This document shows, piece by piece, positions 16,950-28,112 of a DNA stretch of 64,000 nucleotides. This DNA comes from Candidatus Caldilinea saccharophila. Lineage in GTDB: Bacteria; Chloroflexota; Anaerolineae; Caldilineales; Caldilineaceae. The DNA lies in assembly GCA_016710365.1 (NCBI GenBank), contig JADJVW010000028.1, forward strand, positions 53,457 through 117,456. Reading direction: 5' to 3'. The position numbers were made by a program, and so were the translations under genes. Numbering within the stretch: the stretch's first letter is position 1; the number at the start of each line of letters is the position of its first letter. Below the pieces are notes generated by a model. The model was given only the letters and a program-made list of their open reading frames with translations. It did no database searches and was not told the DNA's origin.

Positions 16950-17140
16950 TTTGAAAAGCCCTACCACAAAGCCACAAAGGACACAAAGAGGCACGAAGTG
17001 GGCGAACAAAGAAGGGCTTCCAGGTGCTGCTTTGCGCCGCTTAGCGTGTTTCGCGTCTTAGAGGTTACTTTTCAAACAATTTCTAAGCGTGAAAATTGCT
17101 CTTCTCTGCGAACCTCTGCATCTCCGCGTCAGAAGTCCTT
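16950..17140. repeat. Dispersed ACAAAG-rich intergenic repeat
   Basis: The stretch contains CACAAAGCCACAAAGGACAC and AAGAGGCACGAAG, then GTGTTTCGCGTCTTAGAGG and TTCTCTGCGAACCTCTGCATC. These complementary-sense words are common in intergenic DNA of Chloroflexota and other filamentous bacteria. No ORF supported between 16858 and 17141. Confidence 0.5.
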
Positions 17141-17141
17141 T

Positions 17142-18346
17142 TCAAACCAGGCTTGCAGCGGCGCCGCGCACATAAATCGTCGCAATGTCGGCGAGCGAAG
17201 CGCGGTGCACAATGGCGCTGATGGGGTCGTGAAGATAGCGCAGATGCGGTCGCTCCAGATCGAAGAGCAGGAAGCTGGCCTCCTTGCCCGGCGCCAGGCT
17301 GCCGATGCGCGCATCCAGCTTGAGGGCGCGCGCGCCTTCGATGGTGGCGGCCCGCAAGAGGGCGTGATGGTCGATGGCAGTCGGATCGTGCGCCAGGCCG
17401 CGCCCGAGACGCGACGCAAAGTCCATTTCGCGCAACATGTCCGGGGCCACGAACATCATGTTGTCCGTGCCCAGGGCAAAGCGCACACCCATCTCCCGCC
17501 AGCGCGCCAAGTCGGGAAAGCCGACGCCGAGGATGCCGTTGCTGCGCACACAGGCGACGCCATAAACGCCTTGCGCCGCGATGTGCGCCAGGTCGTCGGG
17601 CGTGGCATGCACCAGATGCACGAGCAGGTCGGGATGCCAGTCCAGCACGCGCGCCACCTGCGTGCGCGCGGTCGCCTGGAGCGATGCAGCCTGCGCCGCC
17701 GCACTCTCGGCCGCGTGGACGGCGAAGAGCCTGTCGGGATATTGGCGGCGCAAACGGGCGAGCAACGCGGCCGGATAGGCTTCCACGTCGCGCACGCCTA
17801 GCCCGTCCGCTTCCTCTAAAAGACGATGCGCCTGATTTTCCAGCTCGGCTTGGTCGGCATCTTCATCCATACGCCCCAGGATCACGGTGTGAATCGGCAG
17901 CCCGGCCGCGGCCTTGCGCAGCGCGGCGACGCCGGCCAGCCCCTGTTCGCGAAAATCGCCGCACGCCGCCACGCCACATTGCAGCATATCGATGAGGCCG
18001 GTGCGCATCATCTCGGTCAACAGGTCGGGGTCAACGCTGCGCAGAAAGCGATGCTTCATGCCGTCGGGTGGGATGACGGCGGCAGCGTGGCTCAGTCCCA
18101 CGCCCAACTCCTTGGCGCCAGTGTCGCCGACATGCGTGTGAGCATCGACGAACATCGGGCAGATCAGCTTGCCGGCAAGCTCAACCTGGCGCGCACCGGC
18201 GCCGCGCCGATCGACAGGATGCGTTCGCCCTGCAGCGTCAATGCCGCACCGGTCACCACGCGCAGATCGTCGCCGGCGACAACCAACGCGCCCGTCAGGC
18301 TAACGACTGATTCGTCGCCTCTCGCCCCTCGCCCCTCGCAACTCAC
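17142..18346 (-). CDS. Amidohydrolase (metal-dependent hydrolase/deaminase superfamily), frameshifted
   Basis: Joined product ~400 aa. The short frame from 18346 gives the beta-sandwich start (VVSLTGALVVAGDDLRVVTG); near 18195 the frame shifts to LICPMFVDAHTHVGDTG, the HxH metal site after strand 1. Further ligands: H in LFAVHAAESA, H in LVHLVHATPDD, and D in FALGTDNMMFV. C-terminal NLGTLAPGKEA-type block reads IGSLAPGKEASFLLFD. Similar to the cytosine deaminase/SsnA/chlorohydrolase group. The first ATG overlaps the permease gene's end, so it belongs to the transport operon; it may open a lactone or deaminate the imported compound. Substrate unknown. Confidence 0.8.
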
Positions 18347-18349
18347 AAC

Positions 18350-19183
18350 TTATCCCTTGGTGGCGCCCATCGTCACGCCCTGGATAAAATAACGGTTCAG
18401 AAACAACGAAATGAACAGCGCAGGCACGATGGCAAAAATGCACATCACCGCCATCTTGCCCCAGTTGATCTCGACCGCGCTGAACGAGGACAGAATCCCC
18501 AGCGGGATCGTCTTGGTCTCCGGCGAGGTCAGCATCAGCGCAAATAAGAAATCGTTCCAACTGAAGATGATTACATAGAGCGCTGAAGCGACGATGCCGG
18601 GGATCGAGAGCGGCAACGCCACCCGCCAGAAGGCGACAAAGCGCGAGGCGCCATCGACCAAGGCCGCCTCTTCGATCTCTCTGGGCACATCGGCAAAATA
18701 GCTGCGCATCATCCAGACGACAAAAGCCGCGTCGAAAACTGTATCCAGGATGATCAGCGAGGCGTAGCTACCCAACAGATGCAGGTCGCGCATGATCAAG
18801 TAAAAGGGGATCAGCATCGCCACCGGCGGCACCATAAGCAGCAGCAAAAAAAAGTACGCCGACATGTTCAATGCACGCGAGCCGGAGCGGGCAATGGCGT
18901 AGCCCGCGGGCACGCCCAACACCAGCGACAGCACGGTCGCGCCGAGCGAGACAATCAGACTGTTCGTCAGGTACAGGCCGATCTTCGACGTTGCCAGCAC
19001 ATCTTCATAATTGCGCAAGGTAAAATCGAAAAACAACCATTTGGGCGGAATGGAGAAGGCTTCCCGGCCAAACTTGAACGAGGTGGTGATCAGCCAAAAC
19101 ACGGGGACCATAAAAAAGATCACCACCATCACCGTCAGCACAGTGAGAAGACCCTGCTCAAATTTGCTGCGCTTTTGCATCAT
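18350..19183 (-). CDS. MalG/UgpE-type sugar ABC transporter permease
   Basis: 277 aa, six predicted membrane segments beginning VLTVMVVIFFMVPVFWLITT. The EAA loop that docks with the ATPase reads IEEAALVDGASRFVAFWRVA. Pairs with the MalF-type permease 540 bp upstream; a repeat array lies between. No ATPase gene in the operon, so a shared MsmK-like ATPase is probably used. Confidence 0.92.
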   Translation of the reverse strand: MMQKRSKFEQGLLTVLTVMVVIFFMVPVFWLITTSFKFGREAFSIPPKWLFFDFTLRNYEDVLATSKIGLYLTNSLIVSLGATVLSLVLGVPAGYAIARSGSRALNMSAYFFLLLLMVPPVAMLIPFYLIMRDLHLLGSYASLIILDTVFDAAFVVWMMRSYFADVPREIEEAALVDGASRFVAFWRVALPLSIPGIVASALYVIIFSWNDFLFALMLTSPETKTIPLGILSSFSAVEINWGKMAVMCIFAIVPALFISLFLNRYFIQGVTMGATKG

Positions 19184-19205
19184 GTCGCAAACTCCAACAT
19201 CTGGT

Positions 19206-19728
19206 GGTCACATTACCAACGTGACTTCGATCATAGTACAAGTCTGGTTGGGCGGCGCCGTCGGGCTGGTAGCCCGACCTACGAATTGCTGGCAACGCCG
19301 GACGGTGAATTTCGTAGGTCACGCTACCAGCGTGACGTTGCCTGTCGCCACAGTCTGGTTGGGCGGCGCCGTCGGGCTGGTAGCCCAACCTACGAATTGC
19401 TGGCAACGCCGGACAGTGAATCTCGTAGGTCACGCTACCAGCGTGACGTTGCCTGTCGCCACAGTCCGTTTGGGCGGCGCCGTCGGGCTGGTAGCCCGAC
19501 CTACGCAGTGTTGGCAACGCCGGACAGTGAATCTCGTAGGTCACGCTACCAGCGTGACGTTGCCTGTCGCCACAGTCTGATTGGGCGGCGCCGTCGGGCT
19601 GGTAGCCTGACCTACGTAGTGTTGGCAACGCCGGACGGTGAATTTCGTAGGTCACGCTACCAGCGTGACGTTGCCTGTCGCCACAGTCTGATTGGGCGGC
19701 GCCGTCGGGCTGGTAGCCCGACCTACTA
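19206..19728. repeat. REP-like array with alternating family B and C palindromes, 111-bp period
   Basis: Family B palindromes (GTCGGGCTGGTAGCCCGACC) start at 19260, 19371, 19482, 19593 and 19704, an exact 111-bp period, alternating with family C (GTAGGTCACGCTACCAGCGT). Spacers CGAATTGCTGGCAACGCC and GCCTGTCGCCACAGTC are nearly invariant. It sits inside the ABC operon, between the two permease genes. Because 111 is divisible by three the array gives long open frames on both strands, which are not genes. The final palindrome overlaps the stop of the upstream permease. Confidence 0.95.
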
Positions 19729-20661
19729 TAATTGCTGGCGTTCCAGGATGATGATATACAGCGCCGACAAGATGGCGATGATCACGAGCAGCACGTTAGC
19801 AAGCGCGGCGGCATAGCCCATGTCAAAGAAAGTCATGCCTACGGTGTAGATGTGAAAGTTGAGCACGGTGGTGGCCGACCCGGGGCCGCCGCCTGTCGTG
19901 GCATAAATCACATCGAACACTTTGAACGACTGCATGGTTCGCAACAGCAGCGCCACAAGCAACGTCGGTTTGAGCAGGGGCAAAGTGATATGGACAAACC
20001 GTTGCCAGCGTGTGGCGCCGTCGGCAAAGGCGGCTTCGTACGGCTCAAGCGGCAGCCCTTTGAGACCGGCCAGGAAAATGATCATCAGCAGCGGCGTCCA
20101 CTGCCACACGTCGATCAGGATCACAGCCAACATCGCCCAGTTCAGCTCTGCCAGCGGGCCGCGCCCGACATCAACGCCTAACGTTTTCAGATAATACGGA
20201 ATGACTCCAAAATCGGCGTTGTAGAGCGACTTCCACACCAAACCGACGACAAGCGGCGGCAGCGCCATCGGCAGCAGCAGCAGCGAACGCGCCCCGCGTA
20301 TCAACCTCGCCTCCGACGCGAGCAACAGCGCCAGGGCAAGTCCGAGGATCATTTCCAGGATTACTGTGCCGGCGACGTAGAGCAGCGTCACCTGGATCGA
20401 TGTCAACACGATCGGATCCTGGGCGGCGCGGAGATAGTTGTCCAGTCCCACAAAAGTCTGCACCTGGTTCGGGTCGGTCAGGCGATATTTGAAGAGGCTG
20501 ATGCGAAATGAGAAAAGGAGTGGATAGATGGCGATAGCGGCCACAAACACCAGCAGCGGGAGCAACATCAACAGATACGCGCCCTCCCCGCGCAGCGCAT
20601 GACGCATTTGTTCGCCCCATCCATGCTCTGGGTGGGATCGTCGTCCCCGACTAGCAGCCAT
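19726..20661 (-). CDS. MalF/UgpA-type sugar ABC transporter permease
   Basis: 311 aa with six membrane segments (first: LLMLLPLLVFVAAIAIYPLL). EAA motif: YEAAFADGATRWQRFVHITL. Inner-membrane partner of the MalG-type permease, in the order binding protein, MalF, MalG typical of CUT1 carbohydrate uptake. The stop codon TAG shares its last base with the first base of the adjacent palindrome (on minus), so the array abuts the gene directly. Confidence 0.92.
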   Translation of the reverse strand: MAASRGRRSHPEHGWGEQMRHALRGEGAYLLMLLPLLVFVAAIAIYPLLFSFRISLFKYRLTDPNQVQTFVGLDNYLRAAQDPIVLTSIQVTLLYVAGTVILEMILGLALALLLASEARLIRGARSLLLLPMALPPLVVGLVWKSLYNADFGVIPYYLKTLGVDVGRGPLAELNWAMLAVILIDVWQWTPLLMIIFLAGLKGLPLEPYEAAFADGATRWQRFVHITLPLLKPTLLVALLLRTMQSFKVFDVIYATTGGGPGSATTVLNFHIYTVGMTFFDMGYAAALANVLLVIIAILSALYIIILERQQL

Positions 20662-20730
20662 GTGGTGTGTCCGATGTGGTTAGCGATCGGGCGGGGTGTC
20701 CCGATCGCTCAAGTTTGTCAGTACAGCCGG

Positions 20731-22062
20731 TTATTGCCAGTTATCTTCGACTTGCTTCTGGGCCGCTTCCAATGCCTGTTCGGCGGTTTCCTGCCCCACG
20801 AGGAAGGCATTGACATGCGTGCCAAGCGCGTCCTGGATAATGCTGTATTGCGGGATACGCGGTCGATAGTCGCCGTCGCCCTTTTCAAACGACTCAAGCA
20901 GGATCGGCATCCAGGGATATTCCGCGACGATCTCTGGGTCGGTCATCGTGCTGCGGCGGATGGGCGCGCCGTCATTGCGCAGCCATTCCTTCTGGATCTC
21001 AGGCGATGTCACCCATTTGATAAATTGCCAGGCGCACTCTTGCTGTTCCGGCGTAGAGTCGGCGTTGATGCCGATGCCCCAGCCGCCGAAGCCAAATTGC
21101 GGCTCCATGCCTGCCTTCACCGGCGCCACGGTCAGGTCAACATTGCCGGCGACCGAGGAGATATCCGGGTTCTCGTAGCCGGCGCGTGCAATGCTCCACC
21201 CTTCCATCAGGGCTACGTTGCCGCTGCGGAAGGCCGTCTCGCGCTGATCCCACCAGTAGTCCATCGCCCCTGCCGGTGCATAACTGAAGAGATCGCCGAA
21301 ATGCTGCAAGATCTCGACATTCTCCGGTGTGTTGAGCGTGGGATTGCCCTCGTCATCCAGAAGGCGGCCACCATATTGCTGCACCCACGCCATGTAATCC
21401 TGCGCCACCGCCGGCCCTTTTGCCCCCAAGAGCGCAATGCCATACACGCCGGCATCGGCATTGGTGAGAGCCTGAGCCGCGGCCGTCAACTCCTCTTGCG
21501 TCGTGGGCGGCTGGATGCCAGCCTGTTCCAACAGATCCTTGCGGTAGTTCAGCACATTGGCGTAGCCTGCCAACGGATAGGCGACGTGCGTCCCCTGCCA
21601 CTCGCCCAACGTCCACGCCACCGGCAGAATGTCATCTAGCTGCAATTCAGCCTCATCGCGCGCCATGAAGTCGTCCAGGGGAAGCGTGTACAGATTCTGG
21701 CCAAATTCACCCGACCACACGATGTCCACCGTCATGAGATCGTAGTTGCCGGTGTGCCCGACAAAATCGGCAATCAGCTTCTGGTAGAGATCGACGTACC
21801 CCAACTCATCCAATGTGACTTTGGCGCCCGACGCTTCCTCAAACTTGGGAACTAACACGCGAAACGCGGCGACATACTGGTCTGTCATCGAACCCAACAC
21901 CAGGCTCTGTCCTTGACAGGCGTCCAAACCGGCCGCGACTGCGGGTGGCGCGGCCTCCGGCGCGGTGGCAGCGGGCGCCACCGGCGCGGTGCAACCGATT
22001 AGCCCCACCAACACGACCCCGACCATGATCAAATTCAGGAATTTCCACAGGTTGTGATGCAC
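20731..22062 (-). CDS. Sugar ABC transporter substrate-binding lipoprotein (CUT1 family)
   Basis: 443 aa from GTG 22062, chosen because AAGGAG lies seven bases upstream and the product then starts with a lipoprotein signal peptide ending VGLIGC (cysteine ~24) instead of an extended leader. Mature part is a family 1 extracellular solute-binding protein: VLVPKFEEASGAKVTLDEL, GNYDLMTVDIVW, AWQFIKWVTSPEIQKEW. First gene of the operon; captures the substrate at the membrane outer face for the two permeases downstream. Confidence 0.92.
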   Translation of the reverse strand: MHHNLWKFLNLIMVGVVLVGLIGCTAPVAPAATAPEAAPPAVAAGLDACQGQSLVLGSMTDQYVAAFRVLVPKFEEASGAKVTLDELGYVDLYQKLIADFVGHTGNYDLMTVDIVWSGEFGQNLYTLPLDDFMARDEAELQLDDILPVAWTLGEWQGTHVAYPLAGYANVLNYRKDLLEQAGIQPPTTQEELTAAAQALTNADAGVYGIALLGAKGPAVAQDYMAWVQQYGGRLLDDEGNPTLNTPENVEILQHFGDLFSYAPAGAMDYWWDQRETAFRSGNVALMEGWSIARAGYENPDISSVAGNVDLTVAPVKAGMEPQFGFGGWGIGINADSTPEQQECAWQFIKWVTSPEIQKEWLRNDGAPIRRSTMTDPEIVAEYPWMPILLESFEKGDGDYRPRIPQYSIIQDALGTHVNAFLVGQETAEQALEAAQKQVEDNWQ

Positions 22063-22352
22063 AGCAGTACTCCTTTCGTTACCGTTACAGTTCGTTACTA
22101 TCACAGAAAAATATAGCAATGCACTCAATCACATGCACCAAGAGGCAGCTCGCGCGGCATCTATCGTCGCACAACCAAGTTTTTCAACTGTCTGTAAGAG
22201 GAGTTAGTTCTTCGGGTGCACACGCCAAATCCATCCAGGAGGCGGTTGGACTTTTGCGCTGCGTATGCACCCATAAATCTGCCGCTTGAGTATAGCACGC
22301 TAGCTGACAGCCGCAAAAAATTTGAAATGAGAGGCGAGTAAGGGCCGAAACG
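22063..22352. other. Intergenic region upstream of the sugar operon
   Basis: Contains the presumed operon promoter region for the binding protein on minus (AT-rich GTTACTATCACAGAAAAATATAGC near 22093-22116) and the end of the ettA transcript. No ORF, repeat or clear LacI-type palindrome seen by eye. Confidence 0.4.
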
Positions 22353-24032
22353 TCAGGCGCGCCGCAGCTTGCGATAGGTGATGCGGTGCGGCCGGTCGGC
22401 AATGGGGCCGAGGCGGCGATGGCGGTCTTCTTCATATTCGCTGTAGTTGCCCGGAAAGAAGTAAACCTGGCTGTCGCCTTCAAAAGCAAGGATGTGCGTG
22501 GCGATGCGGTCGAGGAACCAGCGATCATGCGAGATCACCAGCACGCAGCCCGCAAAGCCTTCGAGTGCATCCTCCAGCGCGCGCAGGGTGTTCACGTCGA
22601 GGTCGTTGCTTGGCTCATCCAGCAGGATCAAGTTGCCGCCCGACTTGAGCATCTTTGCCATGTGCAGCCGGTTGCGCTCCCCGCCGGAAAGCGCCCCAAC
22701 CTTCTTTTGCTGATCCTGGCCGGCAAAATTGAAGCGCGCGGCATACGCGCGCGAGTTGACCACACGGTCGCCGAGCTGCAATTGATCGTTGCCGTCGGAG
22801 ATCTCTTCCCACACGCTCTTGTTGGCGTCGAGGATATCGCGCGATTGGTCGACATAGGCCAGCTTGACTGTAGCGCCGACCGTCAGCGCGCCGCTGTCGG
22901 GCGTTTCCTGGCCGACGATCATGCGAAAGAGGGTCGTCTTGCCCGCGCCGTTTGGCCCGATAATGCCCACAATGGCGCCGGGCGGGATGTCGAAGGTCAG
23001 GTTCTCATAAAGCAGGTTGTCGCCGTACGCCTTGCTGATGTCTTCGGTGCGCACCACCACATCGCCCAGGCGCGGACCCGGCGGAATATAAATTTCCCGA
23101 TCTTCCAGCGCACGCTCTTTCTCCTGCGACAACAGATCGTTGTAGGCGTTGATGCGCGACTTACGCTTGGTTTGTCGCGCCTTGGGCGACATGTGCAGCC
23201 ATTCCAGTTCGCGCTGCAACGTCTTCTGGCGCAACGCCTCCTGTTTTTCCTCTTGCGCCAGACGCTGTTGCTTCTGCTCCAGCCACGACGAATAGTTGCC
23301 ACGCCATGGAATGCCATAGCCGCGGTCGAGCTCCAAGATCCAGCCGGCCACATTGTCGAGGAAATAGCGGTCATGCGTGACCGCGATGACCGTGCCTTTG
23401 TACTCGCGCAGATGCTGCTCCAGCCAGGCCACTGACTCAGCGTCGAGGTGGTTGGTCGGCTCGTCCAGCAGGAGGATGTCCGGCTCCTTGAGCAGCAGGC
23501 GACAAAGCGCCACCCGCCGTCGCTCGCCGCCCGAAAGCACCTTGACCGCCGCGTCGCCCGGCGGACAGCGCAGCGCATCCATCGCCAGCTCAAGCCGGCT
23601 GTCGAGATCCCACGCATTGAGCGCGTCGAGTCGATCCTGCACTTCGCCCTGGCGCGTCATCAACGCATCCATCTCGTCGGGCGACAGGTCCTCACCAAAG
23701 CGGGCGTTGATCTCGTCGAATTCGCGCAGCACATCCACGACTTCCTGCACACCTTCTTCGACCACCTCGCGCACCGTCTTGCTGTTGTCGAGCAGTGGCT
23801 CCTGTTCGAGAAAGCCAACGGTGTAGCCAGGCGCCAGCATGGTCTCGCCGACAAAATCCTTCTCCACGCCCGCCATGATACGCAGCAGGGTGCTCTTACC
23901 CGCGCCGTTAAGACCCAGCACGCCGATTTTCGCGCCGTAGAAATAGGAGAGGCTGATATCGCGCAGCACCTGTTTGTTGGGAGGATAAATCTTCCCGACT
24001 CCCATCATCGAATAAATGATCTTTGTGCTCAT
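22353..24032 (-). CDS. ettA: EttA-type ABC-F translational ATPase
   Basis: 559 aa from ATG 24032 (MSTKIIYSMMGVGKIYPP); the frame extends upstream but that part lacks homologous character. Two ATP-binding cassettes: Walker A GLNGAGKST and GPNGAGKTT, signatures VLSGGERRRVAL and ALSGGERNRLHM, Walker B LLLDEPTNHLD and LLDEPSNDLD. The arm/linker LEWLHMSPKARQTKRKSRI with KARQ is diagnostic of EttA, which binds the ribosomal E site and gates translation according to ATP/ADP. Cytoplasmic; single gene. Confidence 0.95.
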   Translation of the reverse strand: MSTKIIYSMMGVGKIYPPNKQVLRDISLSYFYGAKIGVLGLNGAGKSTLLRIMAGVEKDFVGETMLAPGYTVGFLEQEPLLDNSKTVREVVEEGVQEVVDVLREFDEINARFGEDLSPDEMDALMTRQGEVQDRLDALNAWDLDSRLELAMDALRCPPGDAAVKVLSGGERRRVALCRLLLKEPDILLLDEPTNHLDAESVAWLEQHLREYKGTVIAVTHDRYFLDNVAGWILELDRGYGIPWRGNYSSWLEQKQQRLAQEEKQEALRQKTLQRELEWLHMSPKARQTKRKSRINAYNDLLSQEKERALEDREIYIPPGPRLGDVVVRTEDISKAYGDNLLYENLTFDIPPGAIVGIIGPNGAGKTTLFRMIVGQETPDSGALTVGATVKLAYVDQSRDILDANKSVWEEISDGNDQLQLGDRVVNSRAYAARFNFAGQDQQKKVGALSGGERNRLHMAKMLKSGGNLILLDEPSNDLDVNTLRALEDALEGFAGCVLVISHDRWFLDRIATHILAFEGDSQVYFFPGNYSEYEEDRHRRLGPIADRPHRITYRKLRRA

Positions 24033-24265
24033 AGTTTTGTTTACGTTCGCTCCAATGGATGGGTAGGCGTCATGCCTGACCCTCGCCGTCTTCTGACAAT
24101 CGCAGCATTGTACCAAACGCCTCCCCCTTTCCCTAGCGCCGCCGCCATCCGCCGGCATTTTGACGCTTACGCAATCCCCTTTTCCAGCAACTTGCCAAAA
24201 GAGTGATTCGCATATACCCTATAGCGGTCACTTATCATGATTTCCTCACTTTCAGGGAGGACCGA

Positions 24266-25969
24266 ATGCAGCGCAAAAGCCTCGTCCTGGTGGCCATTGC
24301 AATCACCTTGTTTACCACCTTTTTGCTACAGTTGACAGTAGCCCAGGCGGCCGCGCCACAACAATCTGCGGCGCCGACTGCGACAGATGAACCCGTAGCG
24401 CTCGATCAGCCGATCCGCATCCAGATTCGCCAGTCGCTTCCGTTCACCATTTCGCTGCTGCCTGCGACGGCGCTCACTGCCACCGCGTCGCTGACGCCGG
24501 CCGTGGATGCACTCACCGCAGCCGACGAGATCACGGAGAGCATTGCACTGACTGACGCCGTTGACGGAGCAGTCATCACTCCCACCATCGAGGCTGACCT
24601 GACGTATTGACGGCAACCGCATTGACGGCAACCGCACAGATAACGACGCCGGCCATCGTAAACAATGTAGTGGTGACGCTTGAGATCGAGTTGGATTTTC
24701 TCGTCACGCAAACATTGACGACGACAGTGCCCACTTCCGTGACGCTGCAAGTATCGGGCTTCGAAACCCAGACTATCCCTGTCGATGTCGTCATCGCGCC
24801 GCTTGCCGAGGGTGAAGCTGTCGTGGAACTGGTGCTGCCGTCCCTTGTTGAAGCGCCGGCAGTGACCGAGACGCTGGAGGGTGACGGCCACTGAAGCTCT
24901 GACTGGGAAGCGTCGCCACGCCCACCGTGACTCGCACCCTGGCGTCAGACCTCAACAGCGTCCCGTTGATCAACACGACGGCGACTGTCACTTCTAATCT
25001 GCGCGCCGGGCCTGGCACCACCTTCAACGTCGTGTCACAGGTCGGCGGGCAGAAACCGTTCAAATCGCCGCGATCAGCGAAGACGGACAATGGTATCTGT
25101 TGGGAAACGGCGCCTGGATTGCCAACTTCCTGGTTGCCGAGCAGCCGGCCAATGCGCCGGTCGTCAACGACGAAATTCTGCAGGCAGTGCAAGGCACTAC
25201 GCCCACCGAAGCCGCAACGCCTGAGGAGACAGCCACCCCTACACCGCCTGCTGCCACCGGCGTCGTCACACCGACGGTGACGACAGACGCTAATCTACGC
25301 TCCGGCCCGGGCACCAACTTTGACGCTATCGGCGGCACTGTCATTGGACAAGAGGTTAACATTGTCGGACGCAATGCAGATGGCACATGGTTCCGTCTCG
25401 ACAACGGAGGCTGGGTCTTCGGCACGTTGGTCGCCAACCCGCCGGCGCTCGACAGCATCCCGGTTGTCGACAACGACGGCGCGCCGCTTGAGCCGGCCGC
25501 GCAGCCAGCCGCTACGCCCGCGGCTGGGCTAGGCGGGCTGTTGCCGACGCCGACGCCACCCGCGCAAGCCGGCGCCGACGAGGCAGCGGCTTATCTGACG
25601 GCAGCGGGCGAACTCATCGGCCAGTTTGATCTGGTGCTTAACAGCGTCGATGCATTGCTTGCAGAGGTCAACAGCAATAATGCGCTGATCTCTGACCCAG
25701 CCTGGACGACGCGCATGAATGCCGCGTTGACCCTCCTGCGCCGCACAAGCGCCAGTGTAGGGGAGCTTACTGTACCTGCTACGGCGACGACTGTCCATCA
25801 GCAGTTGGAGAAGGCTGCGATCAGCTATGCGGAGGCGGCGGATGCCCTGGCGCAGGCCGTCCGCGCCGGCGACATTGGCCTGTTGGGCGAAACCGACGCG
25901 CTGGTGAGCACGGCTGCCGCCAACTTAACCGCTGCCGAGAGCGCCATTGCCCAAGCGCGTGGCCAGTAA
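24266..25969 (+). CDS. Secreted protein with two bacterial SH3 domains, multiple frameshifts
   Basis: Start ATG 24266 has AGGGAGG nine bases upstream and a signal peptide (LVLVAIAITLFTTFLLQLTVAQA). Residues after this are Thr/Ala-rich. The frame changes near 24605, after 24894 and near 25080. SH3_3-like domains read TVTSNLRAGPGTTFNVVSQV (second frame set) and TDANLRSGPGTNFDAIGG...VNIVGRNADGTWFRL. The C-terminal ~120 residues are helical (LTAAGELIGQFDLVLNSVD). Probably an envelope-associated protein. Three breaks in 1.7 kb suggest either a decaying gene or clustered sequencing indels. Confidence 0.7.
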
Positions 25970-26057
25970 AAGCAGACAGTAAAAGCCGGCAGTCCTATTT
26001 TGAAGCGGAGGCGCGGCGTCAGATTTAGAGAATTTCCAACCAGACTTTGCGTTCTCA

Positions 26058-26090
26058 CGGGGCGAGCAGTACTGCTCGCCCCGTTTTATT
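26058..26090 (+). terminator. Intrinsic terminator after the SH3-protein gene
   Basis: Perfect 13-bp inverted repeat CGGGGCGAGCAGT / ACTGCTCGCCCCG followed by TTTTATTTTT, 90 bases after the stop codon. Confidence 0.92.
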
Positions 26091-26210
26091 TTTCCTCAAC
26101 GCTGGCCGCAATGATTGCACCTTGCGCCTGTGGAGCGCCTGTACACCTTACGAAAAGAATACAGCATTTGCCAGATGACGCCATTACCCAAAATAGGCTA
26201 TTCTATTGGC

Positions 26211-26264
<54 letters not shown>

Positions 26265-26265
26265 T

Positions 26266-26303
26266 GCAGAAGCGCCGGCGATATCGTCGGCGCTTCTGCT
26301 TTT
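26266..26303 (+). terminator. Second intrinsic terminator, no gene directly upstream
   Basis: Stem GCAGAAGCGCCG / CGGCGCTTCTGC around GCGATATCGT, then TTTT. It lies about 180 bases after the first terminator. The 25970-26572 gap otherwise has no ORF I would support; the segment between the terminators could encode a short RNA, but I see no clear promoter. Confidence 0.75.
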
Positions 26304-26572
26304 GCGCGCCTGAGCAGGTTCAGCGCTGAACGCCAGGCATGAGGTGAGGCGGATGCTGCTGAACGAAGCTACTTAGGCGCCTGCCCGGAATGCGCCTAAA
26401 GTTCGATGGGCTAGATTAATGAATGAAGCAATGGCGCGCTCCAAACCTTTGGCCGCGCTCACCGGCTGGTATAAGATGACTGCCGTTACGCTACTGCGTC
26501 ACAATCTGCCGATTTCAACCGGTCAGGCACAGCACATACCACACACCATGTCGAGCCACGAAAGGTTTACAC

Positions 26573-28085
<1,513 letters not shown>

Positions 28086-28112
28086 CGTTCAACTTTCGTG
28101 GGAGTTTTACAC

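Noticed and set aside
18779..19816. 345-aa plus-strand ORF with RRRRAGSPTYELLATPD-type repeats
   Set aside because: It is the 111-bp palindrome array read in a frame kept open because 111 is a multiple of three; it runs antisense into both permease genes.
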